A stretch of DNA of 64,000 nucleotides from an uncultured Flavobacterium sp. (GCF_963422545.1 NZ_OY730251.1:1-64000), one strand, 5' to 3'. Counted from the stretch's first letter, positions 44,079-52,871 are shown. Notes: generated by a model from the sequence alone, not told the origin. Program-made: numbers and translations.

Positions 44079-44432
44079 CTAAGAAACTATAGTTTGCGGA
44101 GGACCACGCAATAAATAAGCACTTTCTGAAACTGAATATATTTTTTCTGAAAGAGCAAAGAAATAAGGAATTTCGTTGTTGAAAATATGAAATTGAAAAG
44201 CAAATTCCTGAGGAACAGTATAACTTCCAAAAGAAAAATGACATACATAACATAAGTCATAATTATGGTGCTGATGCGTTATTTCGCCACTTGGATCATT
44301 GTAATTGTGGTGACATTGTTTTTCTGAAAGCTGCTTTACAATATGCTCATAACTGTGTACCGACTGAAACAATATTGAGAACAATATTGTTAGAGCGAAA
44401 GAAACACTTAATATGAGTTGCTTTTTTTTCAT
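44079..44432 (-). CDS. Small His/Cys-rich membrane-anchored protein (DUF2946-like)
   Basis: A 117-residue protein: an N-terminal hydrophobic segment (about 7-24) serves as signal or anchor, followed by a His/Cys cluster (CHHN, THQHHNYDLCYVCHF) and a conserved end LRGPP. This pattern resembles DUF2946-type small proteins found beside metal-related TonB receptors. It lies 156 bases upstream of the TonB receptor on the same strand. The His/Cys cluster is a plausible Cu/Zn binding or sensing site. A TACCTTTG -7-like box is just upstream. Confidence 0.72.
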   Translation of the reverse strand: MKKKQLILSVSFALTILFSILFQSVHSYEHIVKQLSEKQCHHNYNDPSGEITHQHHNYDLCYVCHFSFGSYTVPQEFAFQFHIFNNEIPYFFALSEKIYSVSESAYLLRGPPQTIVS

Positions 44433-44557
44433 ACATCACAAAGGTATAAAAGAGCAGTGAAAAAATGCTCTATTTTTTAGATTCTATTGCTTGTTTATTG
44501 AAAAAAGCGCAACAAATGGTTTTATTCGTCGTAAAAAAGAGAATAATTACTTTCTAA

Positions 44558-44589
44558 TTGTCTCCTGAACTAGCATTATATTATATTTG
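44558..44589 (+). promoter_or_regulatory. Promoter of the PorT-like gene
   Basis: TTG (44558-44560), 21-base spacer, TATATTTG (44582-44589). It fits the flavobacterial consensus and places transcription before the ATG at 44654. Confidence 0.65.
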
Positions 44590-44653
44590 TAAGTAAAATA
44601 AATACACCCTAAAAAACGTTTACTTGAAAAACTCTTTAAAACCAAAATACGAT

Positions 44654-45361
44654 ATGCGATTCCTTTTTAGTTGTTTGTTTTTAGTATCGTTTTTTAACGT
44701 TTTTGCGCAAGAAGATGTTAAGACAGAAGTAAAACCTGCGGTTAAAATAGATTCATTATATCGTGAAGATCAGTTTTATCTTTCGGTTACCTATAACCTT
44801 CTGACTCAGATTCCGCAAGGACTTAAACAAAATAAATTTTCTGCCGGACTTTCTGGCGGATTTCTGCGTGATATGCCTATCAATAAAAAAAGAACCATTG
44901 CAATTGCCGCAGGTTTAGGATTAAGTTACCAGAATTATTATCAAAATCTTACCGTTTTAGAAACTCCAAGCGGAGCATTGGCTTATGCAGTAAGCGATTA
45001 TAATGATATTAAGTCAAACAGATACCGTCAGTATTTAGTAGATCTTCCAATAGAGTTTCGATGGAGAAATTCGACTTATGAAAGTTATAAGTTCTGGAGA
45101 GTTTACGGTGGGGTTAAATTAAGTTATGTTCTCTCTAATAAATCGGTATTAGACGATGGGGAAAGAAAGTATAAAATCACTAATAATCCCGATATCAATA
45201 AATTTCAATACAGCATTTATCTGGCTACAGGTTTTAATACCTGGAATCTTTATGTTAATTATGGTTTAAATACTTTGTTTAAAAAAGATTTAAAAACTAC
45301 TTCTGGACAAAGTATCGATGTACAAACGCTGAATGCGGGATTAATATTCTATATATTATAA
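44654..45361 (+). CDS. PorT-family outer-membrane beta-barrel protein
   Basis: The ATG at 44654 gives a clean signal peptide (MRFLFSCLFLVSFFNVFAQ); a TTG 30 bases upstream would add a polar prefix. The 235-residue mature-type barrel has about eight amphipathic strands (KFSAGLSGGFLRDMPI, IAIAAGLGLSYQNYY, WRVYGGVKLSYVL, TLNAGLIFYIL). It belongs to the PorT/outer-membrane protein family. PorT/SprT is a type IX secretion component, but without its usual ubiE neighbour I would not equate them. The 3' end overlaps the convergent PAP2-like gene by 6 bases. Confidence 0.75.
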   Translation: MRFLFSCLFLVSFFNVFAQEDVKTEVKPAVKIDSLYREDQFYLSVTYNLLTQIPQGLKQNKFSAGLSGGFLRDMPINKKRTIAIAAGLGLSYQNYYQNLTVLETPSGALAYAVSDYNDIKSNRYRQYLVDLPIEFRWRNSTYESYKFWRVYGGVKLSYVLSNKSVLDDGERKYKITNNPDINKFQYSIYLATGFNTWNLYVNYGLNTLFKKDLKTTSGQSIDVQTLNAGLIFYIL

Positions 45362-45961
45362 CCACAAATACAAGAATAACAGCTGCGGTAATATTCCAAT
45401 AAACGTCCCAATTAATAATTCATTAGGCGAATGAGCTTCCATTTCTAATCGGGAAGATGCAACAACTCCAGTCAATAAAATCAATAGAGCTGACCAATAA
45501 GGATTCTGCATTTGCAAATGAATCGATAAGCCAATTACAAAAATCGCTAATCCGCTAATGGCCATCATGTGCAAGCTTGCCTTAATTTTAAAAAGCGAAC
45601 ATATTAAAGCCAGAATTGTACTAAACAAAGCGCCCAGAAAAAAGAAATGCAATTCTGGATAACGTGTAATAATGATGCTTCTTTTTACCAACAAAATATA
45701 TAGAAAACATTGTAGAACAAGCGGAATTTTGCGTTGTGAAGTTTCATGAATCATTACTGATTTTACATGTCCTGTTGAACGCAGTAACATGAAAAACAAG
45801 ATTGGAACTAAAACGGTAATAATCAGGATTTGAAATAAAACATAATATTTTTCCTGATTTGTAAAGGCATCATCTTTACAAAAAAGATAAAACAAAGTGG
45901 CATACATCGATATGAAAATCGGATGGAGGATATAGGAAAATATAGGAAGTATTTTTTTCAA
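45356..45961 (-). CDS. PAP2-like integral membrane protein
   Basis: The frame opens at a GTG (46015) inside repeat B, but a consensus promoter (45986-46017) predicts that transcription starts near 45979. The TTG at 45961 (LKKILPIFSYILHP) is therefore the best start, giving 201 residues with about six membrane segments. PAP2 phosphatase motifs are visible but weakened: SLHMMAISG resembles PSGH, and SSRLEMEAHSPNE resembles SRxxxxxHxxxD with Glu for Asp. The first (KxxxxxxRP) motif is absent or unclear. It is a lipid-phosphatase-like membrane protein, possibly lacking activity. Confidence 0.7.
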   Translation of the reverse strand: MKKILPIFSYILHPIFISMYATLFYLFCKDDAFTNQEKYYVLFQILIITVLVPILFFMLLRSTGHVKSVMIHETSQRKIPLVLQCFLYILLVKRSIIITRYPELHFFFLGALFSTILALICSLFKIKASLHMMAISGLAIFVIGLSIHLQMQNPYWSALLILLTGVVASSRLEMEAHSPNELLIGTFIGILPQLLFLYLWL

Positions 45962-45985
45962 AACGTTGCATTTAGTGGTGTTGAA

Positions 45986-46017
45986 CAAATATAAACAAAT
46001 ATTGTTTTTTGCCACAA
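45986..46017 (-). promoter_or_regulatory. Promoter of the PAP2-like gene, partly inside repeat B
   Basis: On the minus strand TTG (46015-46017), 21-base spacer, TATATTTG (45986-45993). The -33 element is supplied by the edge of the repeat block, so the repeat may have donated part of the promoter. Confidence 0.6.
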
Positions 46018-46246
46018 ATTTTTAATTTTATAGATCTTGCAAGTTTTTTTGGCCACAGATTAAAAGGATTAAAATGATTCTTCTTATCTGTGACGTTTTT
46101 TTGCCACGAATTACACAAATTTACACCAATTAAAATTCGTGCTAATTTGTGTAATTCGTGGCAAACCTTTTTTAATCTGTGAGAATCCTTTTAATCTGTG
46201 GCAAAAAAAGAATTAGTGAAAATTTGTGAAATTGGTGGCAAACCTT
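46011..46246. repeat. Repeat B cluster, copy 2
   Basis: Words GCCACAGATTAAAAGG, GCCACGAATTACACAAATT and their complements (AATTTGTGTAATTCGTGGC, CCTTTTAATCTGTGGC) make nested inverted repeats filling the gap between the PAP2-like gene and murF-alr. Confidence 0.78.
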
Positions 46247-46276
46247 TTTTTAAATTTGACAAAAGAAATTTACTAA

Positions 46277-48748
46277 ATGAGCATAAACTTAAAAAGCCTT
46301 ATTTCGGTTCTCGATGCCGAATGGATTGGCTTAGACACTGATATTTTTGTAGATCATATTTCGATCGACAGCCGTTCGTTGCAAAACGGATCGCAGACTT
46401 TATTTTTTGCCTTATCAGGCGTTAATAATGATGCTCATTTGTATATTCCTGAACTTATAGAAAAAGGCGTTCAGAACTTTGTAGTGCAATACATTCCGGA
46501 TAATTGCTCTGGAAAAGCAAATTTTTTGGTCGTAAAAAATTCTTTAGATGCTTTGCAGGAATTTGCAAGTTATTACAGAGATCTTTTCGATTTTCCAATT
46601 ATCGGCCTGACTGGAAGTAACGGAAAAACGATTGTAAAAGAATGGCTCAATTTTTTGCTGAGTCCGGATTATAATATTGTCAGAAGTCCTAAAAGTTACA
46701 ACTCTCAGGTTGGAGTTCCATTGTCAGTAATTGCGATTAATGAAAAACACAATTTAGGTATTTTTGAAGCCGGAATTTCGACGGTAAATGAAATGATTAA
46801 TCTAGAGGAAATCATTAAACCAACGATTGGCGTTTTGACCAATATTGGCCCGGCGCACGATGAAGGTTTTCAGAGTCTGGAACAAAAAATCAAGGAGAAA
46901 TTATTGCTTTTCAAAAAATCAAAAGTCATCATTTATCAAAAAAATGAAATTGTCGATTTGTGTTTAAATGATTTTTTAAGCGAAAATTATTTACAGGACA
47001 GAAAGATTTTTTCCTGGAGTTTTACAGATAATTCTGCCGATGTTTTTATTCTGAATAAAGAATATAAAAACGACATAACAATTATCGAATATAAATATAA
47101 AGAAGAAGTTTTTAGCTTAGAAATTCCTTTTAGCGATTCGGCTTCGATAGAAAATGCGGTTTCATGTTTGTTGGTTTTGCTTTATTTTGAATACGATTTT
47201 GCTACGATTCAAAATCGCATGCAGATGTTGTATCCGGTGCGAATGCGACTAGAAGTTAAAAACGGAATCAACAATTGCAGTATTATCGATGATAGTTACA
47301 GCTCTGATTTTCAGTCGCTAAAAATTGCATTGGATTTTTTAGAAAGTCAGCAAAAAAAGAATGCTTCTAAAACGGTTATTTTATCGGATATTTTTCAAAG
47401 CGGATTTTCAAACGAAGAATTATATACTAAAGTTGCACAACTTATTGCTGATAATAAAGTAAATCGTGTAATTGCAATTGGAGCAACTATTTCGTCTTTT
47501 GCAGCTAAATTTTCAAATTGTATTACCTTTCAGAATACTGCCGAATTTATTACTCAGATTGAAAGCTTGAATTTCAATAATGAAACCATTTTAATAAAAG
47601 GTGCCAGATCATTTCGATTTGAACAAATTGTTTCTTTGCTTGAAGAAAAAACGCATGAAACGGTTCTTGAAATCAACATGGATTCTATTAGTCATAATCT
47701 CAATTACTACAAATCAAAATTGGCTGATGACGTAAAAATCATGGTTATGGTAAAAGCTTTTGGTTACGGAAACGGAGGATTGGAAATTGCAAAATTACTC
47801 GAACATCATAAAGTAGATTATTTGGGTGTGGCTTTCGCCGATGAAGGAATCTCACTGAAAAATGGCGGAATAAAATTGCCAATTATGGTTCTGAATCCTG
47901 AATCGACTAGTTTTCCTTCGATAATACAGTATCAATTAGAGCCTGAAATTTATAGCATAAAAGGACTAAATGCCTTTTTGAAAATTGCACGCGAAAAGAA
48001 TTTAAAAGACTTTCCTATTCATATAAAATTGGATACAGGAATGCATCGTTTAGGTTTTGAAGAAAATACCTTAAACGAATTGATTGAAACTTTAAAAGGA
48101 AGCTCATCAGTAAAAGTAAAAAGTGTTTTGTCACATCTTGCAACAAGTGATGAAGTAAAATACTTTGAATTTGTGCGTTCGCAGATTAATTTATTCGATA
48201 AATTATCTTCAAAATTAATCACTGCATTAAATATAAACCCAATTCGACATATTCTTAACACATCCGGAATCAGTAATTTTCCTGATGCACAATATAATAT
48301 GGTACGTCTGGGAATTGGTTTGTACGGTGTTTCTAACGATCCGGCAGAACAAAAATATCTGGAGAATGTTGGAACCTTAAAATCGATAATTTCTCAGGTT
48401 CGCATTATCCCAAATGGTGATAGCGTGGGTTACGGTCGCCGTTTTATGGCTGAGAGAGAAACCAGAATAGCAACAATACCAATTGGTTATGCTGACGGAA
48501 TTTCGAGATTATGGGGAAATCAGGTTGGATATGTATTAATCAAGAATCAAAAAGCAAAAATTGTTGGCAGCGTTTGTATGGATATGCTAATGGTTGATGT
48601 AAGTCATATTGATTGCAAAGAAGGAGATTCGGTTATTATTTTCGGCGAAAGCCCAACGGTTGTAGAAATGGCTGAAGCGTTGAAAACCATTCCGTATGAA
48701 ATTATGACAAGTATCTCGCAACGAGTAAAACGGGTATTTTTTAGATAA
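46277..48748 (+). CDS. Bifunctional MurF (UDP-MurNAc-tripeptide:D-Ala-D-Ala ligase) / alanine racemase
   Basis: An 823-residue fusion. The N-terminal MurF half (about 1-455) has the ATP loop LTGSNGKT (about 112-119) and a Mur-ligase C-terminal domain (SIIDDSYSSDFQSLKIALDFL). The C-terminal fold-III alanine racemase half (about 460-823) has PLP-lysine Lys493 in MVKAFGYGNG and the catalytic Tyr region IPIGYADGISRLWGNQVGYV. One protein thus makes D-Ala and adds D-Ala-D-Ala to the peptidoglycan precursor, a fusion typical of Bacteroidota. The gene is immediately preceded by repeat B, and mscL follows. Confidence 0.95.
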   Translation: MSINLKSLISVLDAEWIGLDTDIFVDHISIDSRSLQNGSQTLFFALSGVNNDAHLYIPELIEKGVQNFVVQYIPDNCSGKANFLVVKNSLDALQEFASYYRDLFDFPIIGLTGSNGKTIVKEWLNFLLSPDYNIVRSPKSYNSQVGVPLSVIAINEKHNLGIFEAGISTVNEMINLEEIIKPTIGVLTNIGPAHDEGFQSLEQKIKEKLLLFKKSKVIIYQKNEIVDLCLNDFLSENYLQDRKIFSWSFTDNSADVFILNKEYKNDITIIEYKYKEEVFSLEIPFSDSASIENAVSCLLVLLYFEYDFATIQNRMQMLYPVRMRLEVKNGINNCSIIDDSYSSDFQSLKIALDFLESQQKKNASKTVILSDIFQSGFSNEELYTKVAQLIADNKVNRVIAIGATISSFAAKFSNCITFQNTAEFITQIESLNFNNETILIKGARSFRFEQIVSLLEEKTHETVLEINMDSISHNLNYYKSKLADDVKIMVMVKAFGYGNGGLEIAKLLEHHKVDYLGVAFADEGISLKNGGIKLPIMVLNPESTSFPSIIQYQLEPEIYSIKGLNAFLKIAREKNLKDFPIHIKLDTGMHRLGFEENTLNELIETLKGSSSVKVKSVLSHLATSDEVKYFEFVRSQINLFDKLSSKLITALNINPIRHILNTSGISNFPDAQYNMVRLGIGLYGVSNDPAEQKYLENVGTLKSIISQVRIIPNGDSVGYGRRFMAERETRIATIPIGYADGISRLWGNQVGYVLIKNQKAKIVGSVCMDMLMVDVSHIDCKEGDSVIIFGESPTVVEMAEALKTIPYEIMTSISQRVKRVFFR

Positions 48749-48817
48749 TTTTTTACGATTTATTTGTTAAAATTATTCTTATATTTGATATTGACTTTAA
48801 TTTAAAAAACAAATACT

Positions 48818-49231
48818 ATGGGATTTTTCGCGGATTTTAAGGCTTCTTTGCTCAAAGGTGATGTGCTAAGTTTAGCAACAGCTGTAGTTATTGGTGGTGC
48901 ATTTGGTAAAATTGTTGGTTCTGCAGTTGACGATATTATTATGCCAATTGTTGGATTGCTTACTGGTGGAATAGATTTTACTCAAAAATTTATTACACTT
49001 GATGGTGCTAGTTATCCAAATTTAGTTGCTGCAAAAGCTGCTGGAGCCGCTGTAATTACTTATGGTAATTTGGTTCAGGCAATAATTAATTTTGTAATTA
49101 TTTCATTTTTTGTGTTTGTCGTATTAAGAGCTGCAGATAAAGCTAAAAAGAAAAACGAAGTTGCTGCTCCGCCAGCAGGACCAACTCAAGAAGAGTTACT
49201 AACGCAAATTAGAGATTTGCTTAAAAAATAA
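48818..49231 (+). CDS. mscL: Large-conductance mechanosensitive channel
   Basis: A 137-residue channel of usual length. The N-terminal amphipathic helix and TM1 read FADFKASLLKGDVLSLATAVVIGGAFGKIVGS. TM2 is about 90-112 (AIINFVIISFFVFVVLRAADK), and a C-terminal helix carries Pro/Ala-rich APPAGPTQEELLTQIRDLL. It opens as a pentamer in the inner membrane to release solutes on osmotic down-shock. Own transcription unit with terminator at 49253. Confidence 0.96.
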   Translation: MGFFADFKASLLKGDVLSLATAVVIGGAFGKIVGSAVDDIIMPIVGLLTGGIDFTQKFITLDGASYPNLVAAKAAGAAVITYGNLVQAIINFVIISFFVFVVLRAADKAKKKNEVAAPPAGPTQEELLTQIRDLLKK

Positions 49232-49252
49232 TTCCGCTACACTATGTCTAAC

Positions 49253-49282
49253 TAAACCGTTCCTTAAGTGGGGCGGTTTTTT
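49253..49282 (+). terminator. Terminator of mscL
   Basis: AACCGTTCC pairs with GGGGCGGTT (two G-U) around TTAAGT, followed by T7; 21 bases after the stop. Confidence 0.8.
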
Positions 49283-49317
49283 TATAGTAATTTGGCAGTG
49301 ATTTAATCAAATATAAA

Positions 49318-49923
49318 ATGACAGAAATTCAAATTCTAAATTCTAAAATTCAAAGATTGTTAGAATATAATGTTTATTCTATGGAATTAATTGAGAAGAT
49401 TGAAATGGAAATTAATGCTTTTAATACAAATGAATCATTAGCAATATTAGATTTGATAAAACTAAATATAAAAAATGAAGACATAAAATCATTAAATTCT
49501 ATTCTCGGAGTTCTATATAGTACTTATAATTTTGATGGAAAAATAGAACAAAAGATAAGTGCTAAATTGACTGAAACTCTTGCAGAACTTACCAGATTAT
49601 ATTGTGAATTTGGTAATCCAAATATAGAAAGTTCGTATTATTTAATTTTTGACATATTTTTTCATAACCCAGGATTGATACAAGAATCTGATTATAAAAT
49701 GGAGAATTCTTTGATAAATGAAATTAAGAAAATTTCGGAAATCAAATATTCACTTGACAGATGTAGTGATGGTGATTTATTGATAGCTCTTCAAAAAATT
49801 ATTGATATCTCTTTTTATTTTGGAGATGAATTAGGAAAAGAACTTCTTGAAACTAACTTTTTGAACCATTTTGATAAATTTATAGTTGAATGTGCAAAAA
49901 ATGAGCTAAAAACAAATTTATAA
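49318..49923 (+). CDS. Hypothetical protein
   Basis: A 201-residue, acidic/Lys-rich, apparently all-helical cytoplasmic protein without signal, membrane segments or a motif I recognise. A helix-repeat feel (SLAILDLIKLNIKNEDIKSLNSILGVLY) suggests an alpha-solenoid. It stands between the mscL terminator and the asd promoter, so it is its own unit. The composition is more AT-rich than its neighbours. No function proposed. Confidence 0.6.
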   Translation: MTEIQILNSKIQRLLEYNVYSMELIEKIEMEINAFNTNESLAILDLIKLNIKNEDIKSLNSILGVLYSTYNFDGKIEQKISAKLTETLAELTRLYCEFGNPNIESSYYLIFDIFFHNPGLIQESDYKMENSLINEIKKISEIKYSLDRCSDGDLLIALQKIIDISFYFGDELGKELLETNFLNHFDKFIVECAKNELKTNL

Positions 49924-49991
49924 AACGGGTTAAACTGTAGAAACTTATCTTTGTTTGATTTGTAACATTTTGTTGTTTTTTGTGAAGCGCC

Positions 49992-50021
49992 TTGTTTTGT
50001 TTTTTATTATAGCTACTTTTG
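49992..50021 (+). promoter_or_regulatory. Promoter of asd
   Basis: TTG (49992-49994), 19-base spacer, TACTTTTG (50014-50021): an excellent flavobacterial match, 38 bases before the ATG. Confidence 0.72.
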
Positions 50022-50059
50022 CAAAGTAAATTAGATTAATTCATACTAAAGATATAAAA

Positions 50060-51049
50060 ATGAGAATAGCCGTTGTAGGTGCCACTGGTATGGTTGGCGA
50101 GATAATGCTTAAAGTTTTAGCGGAGAGAAATTTTCCTGTTACAGAATTAATTCCTGTTGCATCTGAGAAATCAGTTGGAAAAGAAATTGAATATAAAGGA
50201 ACAAAATATAAAGTTGTAGGCATGCAAACGGCAGTTGATATGAAAGCTGATATTGCTGTTTTTTCTGCTGGAGGAGATACTTCACTAGAATGGGCTCCAA
50301 AGTTTGCAGCAGCCGGAACAACAGTTATTGATAACTCTTCTGCCTGGAGAATGGATCCAACAAAAAAGTTAATCGTTCCTGAAATCAATGCTTCAAGTTT
50401 AACAAAAGAAGATAAAATTATTGCAAATCCAAATTGCTCAACTATTCAAATGGTTTTGGCTTTGGCTCCATTGCACAGAAAATATAATATCGAAAGAATC
50501 ATTGTTTCTACGTATCAGTCAATCACAGGAACTGGTGTAAAAGCAGTAAGACAATTAGAAAACGAATATGCCGGAGTTCAGGGAGAAATGGCTTATAAAT
50601 ATCCAATTCATAGAAATGCGATTCCACATTGCGACAGTTTTGAAGAAAACGGATACACTAAAGAAGAAATGAAATTAGTGCGTGAAACTCAAAAAATCCT
50701 TGACGATAAAACGATTAGAGTTACGGCTACTGCAGTTCGTGTTCCTGTTGTTGGTGGACATAGTGAGGCGGTAAATGTTGAGTTTACAAATGATTTTGAT
50801 GTAAACGAAGTTCGTGAAATTTTGCACCATACAGATGGAGTAGTGGTTCAGGATAATTTAGATACATTCACTTATCCAATGCCATTATATGCAGAAGGTA
50901 AAAATGATGTTTTTGTTGGAAGAATCCGTCGTGACGAAAGCCAGCCAAACACTTTAAACATGTGGATTGTTGCTGACAACTTAAGAAAAGGTGCTGCAAC
51001 AAACACGATTCAAATCGCTGAATATTTAATTCAGGCAGGTTTGGTATAA
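50060..51049 (+). CDS. asd: Aspartate-semialdehyde dehydrogenase
   Basis: A 329-residue NADPH enzyme making aspartate semialdehyde for Lys/DAP, Met and Thr. NADP loop VGATGMVGE (about 6-14). The catalytic Cys is in NPNCSTIQMV (about residue 128). The active-site His is in RVPVVGGHSEAVNVEF. The length is normal. Monocistronic with its own promoter and terminator. Confidence 0.96.
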   Translation: MRIAVVGATGMVGEIMLKVLAERNFPVTELIPVASEKSVGKEIEYKGTKYKVVGMQTAVDMKADIAVFSAGGDTSLEWAPKFAAAGTTVIDNSSAWRMDPTKKLIVPEINASSLTKEDKIIANPNCSTIQMVLALAPLHRKYNIERIIVSTYQSITGTGVKAVRQLENEYAGVQGEMAYKYPIHRNAIPHCDSFEENGYTKEEMKLVRETQKILDDKTIRVTATAVRVPVVGGHSEAVNVEFTNDFDVNEVREILHHTDGVVVQDNLDTFTYPMPLYAEGKNDVFVGRIRRDESQPNTLNMWIVADNLRKGAATNTIQIAEYLIQAGLV

Positions 51050-51082
51050 CCAGAGATTAAAGAAAATTGTTATAAAGGGAAG

Positions 51083-51116
51083 ACCGTAATTGCAGTAATG
51101 TAATTACGGTTTTTTT
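51083..51116 (+). terminator. Terminator of asd
   Basis: Arms ACCGTAATT and AATTACGGT, then T7. Confidence 0.88.
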
Positions 51117-51178
51117 GTGAGAATAAATTTAATTTCGAAATAAAAAGCCTTATTTTAGCTATAAGAAATACAAAATAC

Positions 51179-51682
51179 ATGAACTTCAATAATTATAAAA
51201 TAATCCCTAACTACAGGACAAATAATACAGATTTATTTCTTGCTGACGTAGAGGATATTCTGGCTTGTGAAAAAACATTAAACATTGTTTTTGATAATGA
51301 TTATAAAGAATATGTTTCAACTTACGGAAGCGGAATTCTGGGCGGAACTTATGTACGAATCTATCTTCCGGAAACCATTATTTTAACTTTATCAGAATGG
51401 AAAAACCGGATTACTGAATATTGGTTTTGGGATGAAGGAAAAGAGGTTTTGACAAAAGATGAAGTTTTAGACTCCGTTAGAATTGGAGATACTTATGACG
51501 GAGATGAAATAATCCTTTTTAAAAACGAATATTTCGTTTTGCCAAGACACAGCGAAATGATTTACAAAGCAGGAAACACGCTTGAAGAAACTATAACCTG
51601 GTTGTGCTCATCAGGAATCTTAACCGAAACGTTTTCTGAAAGAGAATTTGAGCCTTTTGATCCTAGTGATTTGGGAGAATAA
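51179..51682 (+). CDS. SUKH-superfamily (SMI1/KNR4-like) protein
   Basis: A 167-residue single-domain protein. Early element FDNDYKEYVSTYGSGIL has the SUKH pattern (I/L-P-x-x-Y/F-x-x-F-L/Y-x-x-x-G-G-G). It is followed by LPETIILTLSEWKNRI and IGDTYDGDEIILFKNEYFVLPRH, with the conserved D-x-G-D. SUKH proteins often act as immunity factors for contact-delivered toxins, but many are housekeeping; no toxin gene is in view. It starts the two-gene unit with the next gene (15-base gap). Confidence 0.8.
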   Translation: MNFNNYKIIPNYRTNNTDLFLADVEDILACEKTLNIVFDNDYKEYVSTYGSGILGGTYVRIYLPETIILTLSEWKNRITEYWFWDEGKEVLTKDEVLDSVRIGDTYDGDEIILFKNEYFVLPRHSEMIYKAGNTLEETITWLCSSGILTETFSEREFEPFDPSDLGE

Positions 51683-51697
51683 TTTTAATCTATATAA

Positions 51698-52384
51698 ATG
51701 AAAGACATAAACATAAAATACATTGAAGATAATTATCTGGAAGCTGAAGAAATTATAAGAATAATGAATCTTAATTCAGATAAACTAAATCAACTTATCG
51801 AAGATCAGCTTATTCCGGAACCCTCTTATATTATTAATTCTGAAATAAATATTAGTTCACCTTTAGATGATAATTATAGGGTTGTTACTTCTAAAAAGTA
51901 TTTTCCAAAAAGTATTTTGAAACTTATTGCGGACAATATTTTACATCATAATCCTGAAAAGTTTAAAAAGGATTTTAGACAAAATTTCTTATCTAGTTTG
52001 AAAGAACATCAGCACAAAACATTTGCTTATGGAAATACTTTTGATGAAAATGGGGAAATAGATTTGGTAAAAGCAGAGAAAGCTTTAGAAGAAGAATGGA
52101 GACATTTTTGTAAAGGAATTTATGGTATTTGTACTTTAGAAAGCAATGAAGAGGCAATTATTGAAAAAGAAATTGTAATAAAAAGGATTTTGGATTTTAT
52201 CGAAACTAAAGGTTCAGTTGTAACTCAGGAAGAGATAAATCTTTTAAAAGATCTCGATGACGAATTTAATAAAGTAACGAGTCTTTTTGCACCTTATCAG
52301 CGTGAAACAAGCAGCAGAGGTAAATATCTGGATAAATTGCTAAAAGAATTTTCTTTAGAGGATCTGATTAAAGAATATGAATAA
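51698..52384 (+). CDS. Uncharacterised protein, possibly DUF6058-like
   Basis: A 228-residue cytoplasmic protein. Features seen are an N-terminal HTH/MerR-like segment (EAEEIIRIMNLNSDKLNQLIEDQLIPEPSY), a FPKSIL segment, and a central EEEWRHFCKGIYGICTLES that recalls DUF6058 (W-x-x-Y/F-x-x-G-x-YG-x-C). Family call is from memory and uncertain. It is 15 bases downstream of the SUKH gene, so the pair is co-transcribed. It ends in a convergent region with repeat A copy 4. Confidence 0.6.
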   Translation: MKDINIKYIEDNYLEAEEIIRIMNLNSDKLNQLIEDQLIPEPSYIINSEINISSPLDDNYRVVTSKKYFPKSILKLIADNILHHNPEKFKKDFRQNFLSSLKEHQHKTFAYGNTFDENGEIDLVKAEKALEEEWRHFCKGIYGICTLESNEEAIIEKEIVIKRILDFIETKGSVVTQEEINLLKDLDDEFNKVTSLFAPYQRETSSRGKYLDKLLKEFSLEDLIKEYE

Positions 52385-52400
52385 AATTTGTCAATATTAC

Positions 52401-52433
52401 AAAGCCGACAGGTTTTTAAAACCTGTCGGCTTT
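52401..52433. repeat. Palindromic repeat A, copy 4 (compensatory variant)
   Basis: AAAGCCGACAGGTTTT and its complement: relative to other copies C-to-G on the left arm is matched by G-to-C on the right, keeping the pair. Convergent gap. Confidence 0.88.
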
Positions 52434-52453
52434 AACGTTAATTTAATGAGGCA

Positions 52454-52488
52454 TAAAAAAAGCGAGAATTTTAGTTCTCGCTTTTTTT
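52454..52488. terminator. Bidirectional terminator
   Basis: AAAAAAAGCGAGAA pairs with TTCTCGCTTTTTTT around TTTAG; U-tracts on both strands serve the plus-strand SUKH unit and the minus-strand ferredoxin gene. Confidence 0.92.
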
Positions 52489-52493
52489 ATGAT

Positions 52494-52811
52494 TTAATAT
52501 TCTGGAGCTAATTCCAGTTCTAATCCTTCTAATTCTGTAGTAATTGGTATCTGGCAGCCTAAACGACTATTAGATTTAACATAAAACGCCTCCGAAAGCA
52601 TGGCTTCTTCTTCATCTCCCATTTCTGGTAATGCAATATCATTAAGAACGTAACACTGGCAAGAGGCACACATTGCCATTCCTCCACAGGTTCCTTCAAC
52701 AGGAAGTTCGTATGCTTTGCATAACTCCATTATATTCATTGCCATATCAGTTGGAGCTTGTAACTCGTGTATAACCCCTTCTCGATCTTTAATCTTTATT
52801 AATACATCCAT
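52494..52811 (-). CDS. Adrenodoxin-type [2Fe-2S] ferredoxin
   Basis: A 105-residue electron carrier. Cluster ligands are Cys42, Cys48, Cys51 (C-x5-C-x2-C in GTCGGMAMCASCQC) and Cys86 (RLGCQI), the adrenodoxin/Isc-Fdx pattern. An acidic helix MGDEEEAMLSEA lies between them. It probably supplies electrons for Fe-S assembly or a P450/hydroxylase. Nearby Nfu and Mrp genes, on the same strand, support an Fe-S link. Confidence 0.94.
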   Translation of the reverse strand: MDVLIKIKDREGVIHELQAPTDMAMNIMELCKAYELPVEGTCGGMAMCASCQCYVLNDIALPEMGDEEEAMLSEAFYVKSNSRLGCQIPITTELEGLELELAPEY

Positions 52812-52871
52812 TTTATTATTTGGAATTTTATTGATTCGGATTTAATAACGTGAATAAATCCTTGATTTATG

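Noticed and set aside
44654..45361. Assignment as the type IX secretion component PorT/SprT
   Set aside because: Length and barrel pattern fit, but the expected ubiE neighbour is missing and the family contains many paralogues, so I kept a general PorT-family call.
46013..46015. GTG start for the PAP2-like gene
   Set aside because: It lies upstream of the -7 box of the best promoter and inside repeat B; the TTG at 45961 fits the predicted transcript start.
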